A DNA stretch of 15,649 nt from an uncultured Eubacteriales bacterium (GTDB taxonomy: Bacteria; Bacillota; Clostridia; Oscillospirales; Oscillospiraceae): the NCBI GenBank assembly GCA_905202605.1, contig CAJKSU010000049.1:1-15649 (forward strand). The letters are read 5' to 3'. Within the stretch, counting starts at the first letter, position 1. The number at the start of each line of letters is the position of its first letter. This document shows positions 6,901-11,784 of the stretch, piece by piece. The translations under genes were made by a program, and so were the position numbers. The notes under the pieces are model-generated. The model did not search any database. It was not told where the DNA came from and worked only from the letters and a program-made list of their open reading frames with translations.

Positions 6901-8523
6901 AACATAGACGTTGGTGGCGGTGACGATTTCCTCCCGGATGGAGTCAATGGGCGGATTGGTGACCTGAGCAAAGTGCTGCTTGAAGTAGTTAAACAGGGGC
7001 TGATGCTTGTCGGAGAGACAGGCCAGCGGAGTGTCGATACCCATAGCGGTGGGCTGCTCGGAGCCGGTGAGCGCCATGGGAGCGATGGAGAGCTTGAGAT
7101 CCTCATAGGTGTAACCAAAGGCCTTCATCATTCTGACACGCTCAAAGGGCGTATATTTCGGCACAGAGTGATTGGGAATGGGCAGATCCGCCAGATAGAC
7201 CAGCTGATTGTCCAGCCACTGACCGTAGGTGGCGGCGCTGGCGTAATGCTCCTTCAGCGCATCGTCCTCTACCACACAGCCCCTCACAGTGTCCACCAGC
7301 AGCATTTTGCCGGGGGTAAGACGGGCTTTCTTCACGATCTTTTCGTTTGGAATATCCAGTACGCCAACCTCAGAGGCAAGAATTAGCCGCCCGTCATCGG
7401 TGATATAGTACCGGGAAGGCCGCAGGCCGTTGCGGTCAAGAACAGCGCCCATCTGGTCGCCATCGGAAAACAGAATGGAGGCAGGGCCATCCCACGGCTC
7501 CATCATGGTAGCGTAGTACTGATAGAAATCCTTGCGCTTTTGGCTCATGGCGCGGTTATTGACCCACGGCTCTGGAATGGTGATCATCACGGCCTTGGGA
7601 AGCTCCATACCGCTCATGACTAAAAATTCCAGAGTGTTGTCCAGCATAGCAGAGTCAGAGCCGGAGGCGTTGATCACCGGGAAGACCTTGCCCAGATCGT
7701 CTTCGGAGAAAACGCCGGTCTCCATGGTCTCCTCACGGGCCAGCATCCGGTCGGCGTTGCCCTGAATGGTGTTGATTTCGCCGTTGTGGACGATGAAACG
7801 GTTGGGATGAGCACGCTGCCAGGAGGGGTTGGTGTTGGTGGAAAAACGGGAATGCACCATGGCAATGGCGGATTTTACGCGGGTATCCTGAAGGTCCAGA
7901 TAAAACTGCCGGAGCTGCTTGACAAGAAACATGCCCTTATAGACGATGGTGCGGCTGGACATGGAACAAACATAGGTGTCCTCATGGCTCTGCTCAAACT
8001 CCCGGCGGAGAATATAGAGCTTCCGGTCAAAGGCCAGCCCCTTTTCACAGTCCGCCGGACGAGCCAGAAACGCCTGCATAATGCAGGGCATGCAGTCGAG
8101 CGCTTTCTTGCCCAGTACGCTGGAATCGGTGGGAACCTCACGCCATGCCAACAGCCGGACGCCTTTCTTTTCGCAGATAGTTTCCAGCATCTTTTTGGCC
8201 TGATTCCGGGGCAGCTCATCCTGAGGAAGGAAGAACATGCCAACGCCGTAATCCCGCTCTTCCCCGATGTTTACGCCCTCCTCCTGCATCACAGCATGGA
8301 AGAACTCATGGGGGATTTGCAGCATAATGCCAACGCCGTCGCCTGTCTCCCCGGCGGCGTCCTTGCCGGCGCGGTGTTCCAGACGTTCTACAATGGCAAG
8401 GGCGTTGTCCACTGTGGCATAGTCCTTGGTGCCGTCGATGTTGACGATGGCGCCGATGCCGCAGTTGTCATGCTCAAAGGAGGGATCGTAAAGGGGTGGA
8501 GTCGGTTTTCTTTGCTCGTTCAT
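3970..8523 (-). CDS. gltB: Glutamate synthase large subunit
   Basis: The 1517-residue alpha subunit of glutamate synthase: glutamine is hydrolysed, ammonia is channelled to 2-oxoglutarate, and glutamate is formed at an FMN centre. Domains in order: class II glutamine amidotransferase (about 21-430) with the nucleophile Cys21 in DNCGIGAI, so a 20-residue propeptide should be cleaved; central domain (about 470-770); FMN-binding synthase domain (about 830-1210) with GGTGAAPK and the 3Fe-4S cysteines C1121-x5-C1127-x4-C1132; and the GXGXG beta-helix domain (about 1265-1470). Full length, with no break seen. The start at 8523 is chosen because AGAGG lies 8-9 nt upstream and the propeptide is then normal in length; the frame extends 26 codons further without an RBS. 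It is the first gene of gltBD, with a consensus promoter at 8622-8650. In the clostridia GltBD with GlnA is the main route of ammonia assimilation at low ammonia. Confidence 0.98.
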   Translation of the reverse strand: MNEQRKPTPPLYDPSFEHDNCGIGAIVNIDGTKDYATVDNALAIVERLEHRAGKDAAGETGDGVGIMLQIPHEFFHAVMQEEGVNIGEERDYGVGMFFLPQDELPRNQAKKMLETICEKKGVRLLAWREVPTDSSVLGKKALDCMPCIMQAFLARPADCEKGLAFDRKLYILRREFEQSHEDTYVCSMSSRTIVYKGMFLVKQLRQFYLDLQDTRVKSAIAMVHSRFSTNTNPSWQRAHPNRFIVHNGEINTIQGNADRMLAREETMETGVFSEDDLGKVFPVINASGSDSAMLDNTLEFLVMSGMELPKAVMITIPEPWVNNRAMSQKRKDFYQYYATMMEPWDGPASILFSDGDQMGAVLDRNGLRPSRYYITDDGRLILASEVGVLDIPNEKIVKKARLTPGKMLLVDTVRGCVVEDDALKEHYASAATYGQWLDNQLVYLADLPIPNHSVPKYTPFERVRMMKAFGYTYEDLKLSIAPMALTGSEQPTAMGIDTPLACLSDKHQPLFNYFKQHFAQVTNPPIDSIREEIVTATNVYVGTDGNLLEDKEENCHVLRINNPILTSLDMLKIRNMKKPGFKVHTVSILCYKNTSFEKALEQICNSVDRAYREGYNIIILSDRGVDENHVAIPSLLAVSAVAKHCVRTKKRTALGLILETAEPREVHHFAALLGYGASAVNPYLALEGIQGMIQDGLLDKDYYAAEKDYTGAILHGIVKIASKMGVSTIQSYQGSQIFEAIGISQDVIDHYFTGTISRVGGVGLKEIQADVHALHDKAFDPLELYTNESVESVGIHKYRAGKERHLYSPMVIHLLQRSAMTADYEKYKEYAALIDNPDNIINLRGAMEIQFPEGAEIPIDEVESVDSIVKRFQTGAMSFGSLSQEAHECMAIAMNSIGAKSNTGEGGELASRYTVGSDGLNKNSAVKQVASARFGVDSKYLVSAQEIQIKMAQGAKPGEGGNLPGKKVYPWVAKTRYSTPGVSLISPPPHHDIYSIEDLAQLIYDLKNANRDARISVKLVSEAGVGTVAAGVAKAGAQLILISGFDGGTGAAPKTSVQNAGLPWELGVAETHQTLIMNGLRSRVIVEADGKIMTGRDVAIACMLGADEFGFGTTALVCMGCIMMRVCNKDTCPMGIATQNPELRKRFIGKPEYIVNFMRFVAQDLREIMAKLGVRTVSELVGRSDFLKVREDLKGTRAGLLDLHQILDNPYVAEREGNTYNPADHFDFKLESTLDMQVLLKEFKKNLKTGAKKQVSLKVSSTDRSLGTILGSEITKSFGESLPEDTFTVNCTGGGGQSFGAFVPKGLTLKLEGDSNDYFGKGLSGGKLILYPPKNSVFKADENIIVGNVALYGATSGKAFIAGVAGERFAVRNSGVYAVVEGVGDHGCEYMTGGRVVVLGSTGKNFAAGMSGGIAYVLDENSDLYLRANKEIVALESVTSKADVMELKAMITEHVEATGSEKGKEVLERFSEYLPKFKKVIPNDYKMMQNMIVRMEEKGFNSEEAQIEAFYAATRNA

Positions 8524-8551
8524 GCATAACACCTCTTCGTGGATACATGGA

Positions 8552-8591
8552 ATACGCCTGAAATTTTCGAATACTGGCAAAAATGGCGTAT
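8552..8591 (-). other. Inverted repeat in the gltB leader
   Basis: GGCGTAT (8585-8591) and ATACGCC (8552-8558) form a perfect 7-bp stem in the untranslated leader of gltB, with ATTTT/AAAAT able to pair inside the loop. An overlapping alternative, GTATCC (8588-8593) with GGATAC (8541-8546), competes for the same bases and would lie closer to the ribosome binding site. The arrangement could form two exclusive folds. It does not match the glutamine (glnA) or T-box patterns that I know. Function is unknown. Confidence 0.4.
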
Positions 8592-8621
8592 CCTCTTGCA
8601 ATTTAATGGATTATGATGAAC

Positions 8622-8650
8622 ATTATATAATCCCGTCTTGCATATGTCAA
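8622..8650 (-). promoter_or_regulatory. Perfect consensus sigma-70 promoter of gltBD
   Basis: On the minus strand: -35 TTGACA (8650-8645), a 17-nt spacer and -10 TATAAT (8627-8622), all matching the housekeeping consensus exactly. The start site should be near 8615, leaving a leader of about 90 nt. A promoter this strong implies either high basal expression or control by repression or leader structure. Confidence 0.88.
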
Positions 8651-8674
8651 CAGGAAAAAGTGATAAAACCGGCT

Positions 8675-8690
8675 ATTTATTGCAATAAAT
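8675..8690. promoter_or_regulatory. Perfect 16-bp palindrome upstream of gltB, candidate operator
   Basis: ATTTATTGCAATAAAT is an exact palindrome lying 25 bp upstream of the gltB -35 element. This position suits an activator or a looping repressor. Its core TTGCAA recurs in the other sites of this upstream region. LysR-type GltC acts on gltBD of Bacillus, but no gltC-like gene is in this window and the palindrome is not assigned to any protein. Confidence 0.5.
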
Positions 8691-8703
8691 GATGGTTGAT
8701 AAT

Positions 8704-8723
8704 TTATGAATTGCATTTCGTAA
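8704..8723. promoter_or_regulatory. Imperfect 20-bp palindrome upstream of gltB, candidate second operator
   Basis: TTATGAATTGCATTTCGTAA matches its own reverse complement at 16 of 20 positions and is centred, like the site at 8675-8690, on TGCA. The two centres are 31 bp apart, about three helical turns, so proteins bound at both would sit on the same face of the DNA. It lies in the 412-bp gene-free stretch between gltB and dapF. Confidence 0.4.
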
Positions 8724-8737
8724 TTATGTGACTGCAA

Positions 8738-8865
8738 GAAAATGAATGAACGTTTTCAAAAATTTAATTTCTTCAGCACAGTAGAGCGCAAACGGGAGCG
8801 GAAATGCGAAAATTTGCAGACTTCACTGCAAAACGGGGCAAAATGGGCTGTTCTGACGCTTTTTC
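8738..8865. other. Intergenic stretch with no gene seen
   Basis: This is the middle of the 412-bp gap between gltB and dapF. I see no start codon with a ribosome binding site that opens a credible reading frame, and no RNA gene. Minor structures only: TTTGCAG (8813-8819) pairs with CTGCAAA (8826-8832) around a 6-nt loop, and CTTTTTC/GAAAAAG (8859-8876) pairs across the T-run that follows the dapF terminator. An ATG at 8742 opens a frame that runs antisense into dapF and is not believed. Confidence 0.5.
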
Positions 8866-8870
8866 CGCAG

Positions 8871-8907
8871 AAAAAGTCCGGAGCATTCCGCAATCAGAAT
8901 GCTCCGG
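8871..8907 (-). terminator. Intrinsic terminator of dapF
   Basis: Perfect 11-bp stem: CCGGAGCATTC (8878-8888) with GAATGCTCCGG (8897-8907) and an 8-nt loop. On the minus strand it is followed by ACTTTTTC, a good U-run, and it begins about 29 nt after the dapF stop codon. Confidence 0.9.
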
Positions 8908-8935
8908 GGCAGATTCGTATCAAAGAGAGGGAAAT

Positions 8936-9775
8936 TCAGCGGGCGGGGTATTCTCCGTCGAATACAAAGGCTGCGGGGCCGGTCATAAACACGTGGTTCG
9001 TCTCATCGTCCCAGCGAATCTCCAAATCGCCGCCCAGCAGCTTTAATGTGGCGCTGCGGTCGGTCTTTCCGTTCAGCACCGAGGCCACCAGACTGGCGCA
9101 GGCGCCGGTGCCGCAGGCCAGCGTTTCGCCGGAGCCGCGCTCCCAGACCCGCATTTTAATGGTATGCCGGTCCAGCACCTGCAAAAACTCCGTGTTGGTG
9201 CGCTCCGGAAAAGCCGGGTGATGCTCAAAGCCGGGGCCGATGGCGGGCAACTCCAGCGTGTCGGTATCCTCCACATAGACAATGGCGTGGGGATTTCCCA
9301 TGGAAACGGCGGTAACAAACCACTCCATTCCGTCAACGGTGAGGGGCTGTGCGACAAACTGTTGACCGTCTCCAACGACAGGAATTTCATTGGGAATGAG
9401 AATCGGCGCACCCATATCAACGGTAACGGTTTCTACCCTTCCGCCTGCGCCCAGATGCAGTTCCAGTGTCTTCACGCCAGCCAGCGTCTCTACGGTGACG
9501 GTGGTTTTATCGGTTAAACCTTTGTCATGGATAAACTTGCCCACACATCGTATCCCGTTGCCGCACATCTGGGAGCGGGAGCCGTCGGCGTTGTACATCA
9601 CCATTTCACAGTCGGCAATATCCGATGGGCAGATGAGAATCAGCCCGTCGGAGCCGATGCCGAAGTGCCGGTCAGAGATCGTCACCGCCAGCGCGGCGGG
9701 ATCGTCAATGTGTTCCTCAAAGCAGTTGACATAGACATAGTCGTTGCCGATGCCCTGCATCTTTGTAAATTTCAT
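8936..9775 (-). CDS. dapF: Diaminopimelate epimerase
   Basis: The 279-residue cofactor-independent epimerase that turns LL-diaminopimelate into the meso form, the last step before lysine and a peptidoglycan precursor; cytoplasmic. The start motif FTKMQGIGNDYVYV, the first catalytic cysteine C71 in QMCGNGIRCVG and the second, C221 in ACGTGACASLVA, are all present, as is the GSDGLILI segment (41-48). Length is normal. The start at 9775 follows GGGAGG at a spacing of 5-6 nt; the upstream 16 codons that remain open in frame have no such site. It stands alone, with its own promoter (9830-9858) and terminator (8871-8907), not in a lysine operon, as is common in this group. Confidence 0.97.
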   Translation of the reverse strand: MKFTKMQGIGNDYVYVNCFEEHIDDPAALAVTISDRHFGIGSDGLILICPSDIADCEMVMYNADGSRSQMCGNGIRCVGKFIHDKGLTDKTTVTVETLAGVKTLELHLGAGGRVETVTVDMGAPILIPNEIPVVGDGQQFVAQPLTVDGMEWFVTAVSMGNPHAIVYVEDTDTLELPAIGPGFEHHPAFPERTNTEFLQVLDRHTIKMRVWERGSGETLACGTGACASLVASVLNGKTDRSATLKLLGGDLEIRWDDETNHVFMTGPAAFVFDGEYPAR

Positions 9776-9829
9776 AGTCGCCTCCCGTCTGCTTCCGCGC
9801 GCTATGCCGCGTAGCAGGATCATGAGTGC

Positions 9830-9858
9830 ATTATAGCATCCGACCGGGGATTATGCAA
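9830..9858 (-). promoter_or_regulatory. Promoter of dapF
   Basis: On the minus strand: -35 TTGCAT (9858-9853), a 17-nt spacer ending in TGC, and -10 TATAAT (9835-9830), an extended -10 promoter. The leader of about 50 nt contains CTGCT (9789-9793) and AGCAG (9813-9817) with inner CGCG pairing, a small hairpin just upstream of the ribosome binding site. No lysine riboswitch could fit here. Confidence 0.72.
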
Positions 9859-9866
9859 CGGCTGAC

Positions 9867-9895
9867 TTGCAATCCGGGCGGGATGCTGATACAAT
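9867..9895 (+). promoter_or_regulatory. Promoter of the GNAT acetyltransferase gene
   Basis: -35 TTGCAA (9867-9872), a 17-nt spacer ending in TGA, and -10 TACAAT (9890-9895), an extended -10. It is back to back with the dapF promoter; only 8 bp separate the two -35 elements, so the two polymerase sites overlap and may compete. Confidence 0.65.
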
Positions 9896-9931
9896 AACCG
9901 GGAAATCAACACAATATGGAGACGAGATACA

Positions 9932-10423
9932 ATGGAATATCAGATCAGAACAGCACTACCTGAAGATTTGGACGCGGTATGCCGGGTAGAAAACCGCTGC
10001 TTCCCCGAAGCGGAGGCGGCGACCCGCGCAGCTTTCCAAACAAGGATCAAACTGTTCCCGGAGCGGTTTCTGGTGGCGGAGCACCCCACGAACGGGATCA
10101 TTGGGCTCATCAACGGCTGCTGCACCGATACGCCGGTATTGGGGGACGAGCTGTATGAGCCGGACTGCCCCCATTCCCTTACGAACCCGTGGCAGACGGT
10201 GTTCGGGCTGGCGGTAGACCCGGACTATCAGCATAGGGGCATTGCCAAGGCACTGATGGCGGCGCTGGTCAGCCGGGCAAAGGATGGCGGTCAGAAGGGC
10301 GTGATCCTCACCTGCAAGCAGGAGAAGATTGGCTTTTACGAGTCCATGGGCTATGTCTGCATGGGGAAAAGTGGTTCGGAGCACGGGGGCGCGGTATGGT
10401 ATGACATGCGCCTGACGTTTTAA
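9932..10423 (+). CDS. GNAT family N-acetyltransferase
   Basis: A 163-residue GCN5-related acetyltransferase that would move an acetyl group from acetyl-CoA to an amine. The acetyl-CoA pyrophosphate loop is at about 93-109 (LAVDPDYQHRGIAKALM) with the Q100-x-x-G103-x-A105 signature. The C-terminal segment KIGFYESMGYV holds Tyr136, the usual general acid, followed by GxxGSxHGGxxWYDM as in arylalkylamine (AANAT-like) members. This hints at an aromatic or aliphatic amine substrate, but the family is too broad to name one. The start has a GGAG about 10 nt upstream. Single gene, divergent from dapF and convergent with a membrane protein gene; no strong terminator of its own is seen on the plus strand. 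Confidence 0.9.
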   Translation: MEYQIRTALPEDLDAVCRVENRCFPEAEAATRAAFQTRIKLFPERFLVAEHPTNGIIGLINGCCTDTPVLGDELYEPDCPHSLTNPWQTVFGLAVDPDYQHRGIAKALMAALVSRAKDGGQKGVILTCKQEKIGFYESMGYVCMGKSGSEHGGAVWYDMRLTF

Positions 10424-10430
10424 AATCAAT

Positions 10431-10490
10431 GCCCCCCTCTGTCAGCATAGCTGATATCTCCCCTGCTAGGAGTGGCAAAAATCACCCAGC
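10431..10490. repeat. Degenerate intergenic palindromic element (possible MITE/REP-like remnant)
   Basis: Between two convergent genes lies a stretch with two short stems: TCAGC-ata-GCTGA with a flanking G-T pair (10442-10454), and CTCC...GGAG in CTCCCCTGCTAGGAG, followed by TGGCAAAAATC. The phrases CCCCTCTGTCAGC, ATCTCCCCT and GGAGTGGCAAAAATC resemble dispersed intergenic repeats that I remember from Oscillospiraceae genomes, here decayed. Only one copy is in the window, so repeat status rests on recall and cannot be shown from this sequence. Confidence 0.3.
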
Positions 10491-10510
10491 AAGTAGAAAT
10501 CTCTGAGGAA

Positions 10511-10549
10511 CCGAAAAAAGAGGATGCCGCCTATTGCAGCATCCTCTTT
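10511..10549 (-). terminator. Intrinsic terminator of the two-helix membrane protein gene
   Basis: Perfect 11-bp stem: AAAGAGGATGC (10517-10527) with GCATCCTCTTT (10539-10549). On the minus strand the stem runs into TTTTTTCGG, a good U-run, 3 nt after the stop codon. On the plus strand it is followed by GCGTTATT and would be at best weak for the convergent acetyltransferase gene. Confidence 0.88.
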
Positions 10550-10552
10550 GCG

Positions 10553-11602
10553 TTATTCCTTTGCAGCTTTTTCCGCAGCCCGGACAAAGCCCTCGAAGTT
10601 CTGCTGGAACTTCTGGGAAAGATCACTGGTGTAGCCGGAAATAAAGGGATGACGCTGGGCGGCAATGGCGTCCAGCAGCTTCTTGCAGTCCCCCTGATTC
10701 CGGAAGCAGACCTGAATCATCTTCTGATCCATGTAATACAGCGCCACCACCCAGCGGTACTTGCTGACCACCAGCGGCTCCGGCATGGGATAGCCCCAAA
10801 TGAGATCAGCGACCTTTACCGCGTGTGTGGTCGCCCCCTTCTGATACCAGAGGTACTCCCCTACCTTGACCCGCTCTAAAGTCTCAGCCTGCTTGAACAG
10901 CGCCTCAGCTTCCTCGGCGGTATGCTCTGCAAGAACCGCTGCCATGGCCTTCTTCTGATAGTGTCCGGTCAGGGCGGGGATCAGCAGCGCCAGCGTCAGA
11001 AGCAGGAACAGCAGCCCTGCGCCCCCGAAGATCAGGGTCAGCGTGGTGGAGAACAGCCCGGCCTGATCCAGATTGATCTGAATGGGACGGATTAGTGCGG
11101 CGGTATCGCCGTCCTCTGTGTAGCCGGGGAGCTGATAATTCTCAATGCAGTCCACCATAAACCCGGTCATATCGTCTTCCAGTGTTACAGCGGTACCGGA
11201 CACGGTACCCAACTGGGTCAGAGTTTCCAAATCGCCCAGATAGTATTCATGGCTCTGATCCATGGCCTTGTCCATCACGTCGGCGTGATGCTCTTTTCTG
11301 TCCATCACGGCGAGATAGGTGCCGTCGCCTGCGGGCAGCAGATAATAGGTTTTCAGGGTGCTGCTTCCGCTGTCGGATTTTGAGGTGAGGTTGGCAAAGG
11401 CCACAATCACCTCGCTGGCATCAAAGGAGACATAGTCCCCCTTCATGGTTTCGGGATTTTCGCCGGAAAGGCTCACCGGCCCCCGCAGCATCACAAACAG
11501 CCCCTTGGCAGACAGACCGAAAAACAGCACCGTCAGCAGGGCGCAGGCAATGATACGGGGCAGCAGATGGGAAATGCTCTCCCGCCGCAATGTACGCTTC
11601 AT
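10553..11602 (-). CDS. Membrane protein of unknown function, two transmembrane helices
   Basis: A 349-residue protein that I do not recognise with confidence; it may belong to the DUF6709 group, from memory only. Layout: a basic N-terminus (MKRTLRRES), TM helix 1 at about 15-38, an extracellular domain at about 39-182 rich in Asp, Thr and Ser, TM helix 2 at about 183-211 (LFSTTLTLIFGGAGLLFLLL region), then a cytoplasmic domain of about 138 residues. The cytoplasmic part starts with an Ala/Glu-rich helix (222-243, possible coiled coil), has a mixed domain with YRWVVALYYMDQK, and ends in a charged helix. No enzyme motif or signal peptidase site is evident; helix 1 is probably a signal anchor. 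Positive-inside charges suggest both termini in the cytoplasm. GGAG lies about 9 nt before the ATG. Own promoter (11636-11663) and terminator; divergent from glpK. Confidence 0.82.
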   Translation of the reverse strand: MKRTLRRESISHLLPRIIACALLTVLFFGLSAKGLFVMLRGPVSLSGENPETMKGDYVSFDASEVIVAFANLTSKSDSGSSTLKTYYLLPAGDGTYLAVMDRKEHHADVMDKAMDQSHEYYLGDLETLTQLGTVSGTAVTLEDDMTGFMVDCIENYQLPGYTEDGDTAALIRPIQINLDQAGLFSTTLTLIFGGAGLLFLLLTLALLIPALTGHYQKKAMAAVLAEHTAEEAEALFKQAETLERVKVGEYLWYQKGATTHAVKVADLIWGYPMPEPLVVSKYRWVVALYYMDQKMIQVCFRNQGDCKKLLDAIAAQRHPFISGYTSDLSQKFQQNFEGFVRAAEKAAKE

Positions 11603-11620
11603 AGGGTATCACTCCGCTCC

Positions 11621-11634
11621 AATAGAATTCTATT
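11621..11634. promoter_or_regulatory. 14-bp perfect palindrome at the start site of the membrane protein gene
   Basis: AATAGAATTCTATT is an exact palindrome starting 2 nt downstream of the minus-strand -10 (11636-11641), so it covers the expected transcription start. This is a typical repressor position. It lies in the region shared with divergent glpK but about 100 bp from the predicted glpK promoter. Confidence 0.4.
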
Positions 11635-11635
11635 T

Positions 11636-11663
11636 ATTATACCAGATAATTGAGAACATACAA
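11636..11663 (-). promoter_or_regulatory. Promoter of the two-helix membrane protein gene
   Basis: On the minus strand: -35 TTGTAT (11663-11658), a 16-nt spacer ending in TGG, and -10 TATAAT (11641-11636), an extended -10. The predicted start is near 11629, inside the palindrome at 11621-11634. Confidence 0.65.
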
Positions 11664-11716
11664 GAAACAGCCCGTATTTTCGTTCAGAATGACGATTATC
11701 TTTTTGACGGAAGAGC

Positions 11717-11761
11717 GAAAATCAAATTTTCATTGACAATCCCGGAATAATCTGTGAAACT
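11717..11761 (+). promoter_or_regulatory. Possible glpK promoter with upstream hyphenated palindrome
   Basis: A consensus -35 TTGACA is at 11733-11738. With 17-nt spacing the -10 is GAAACT (11756-11761), a poor hexamer but preceded by TGT, an extended -10. Directly upstream GAAAAT-CAA-ATTTTC (11717-11731) is a 15-bp hyphenated palindrome that a regulator could occupy next to the -35. I saw no clear catabolite-response (cre) element. A TATATT at 11761 is 22 nt from the -35 and would start transcription inside the ribosome binding site, so it is less likely. Confidence 0.4.
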
Positions 11762-11784
11762 ATATTTTGAAAGGAAGTGCAGCT

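Noticed and set aside
6085..7386. 433-codon open frame on the plus strand
   Set aside because: Antisense shadow of gltB; no ribosome binding site and no recognisable domain.
8524..8601. 26-codon N-terminal extension of gltB
   Set aside because: No RBS at the upstream start. It would lengthen the propeptide before Cys21 beyond normal, and it lies in the leader containing inverted repeats.
8524..8614. Glutamine riboswitch or T-box in the gltB leader
   Set aside because: I could not match the conserved sequence blocks of either class; only generic inverted repeats are present.
8742..9221. 159-codon open frame on the plus strand from the gltB-dapF gap
   Set aside because: Runs through the dapF terminator and antisense into dapF; no RBS and an unnatural composition.
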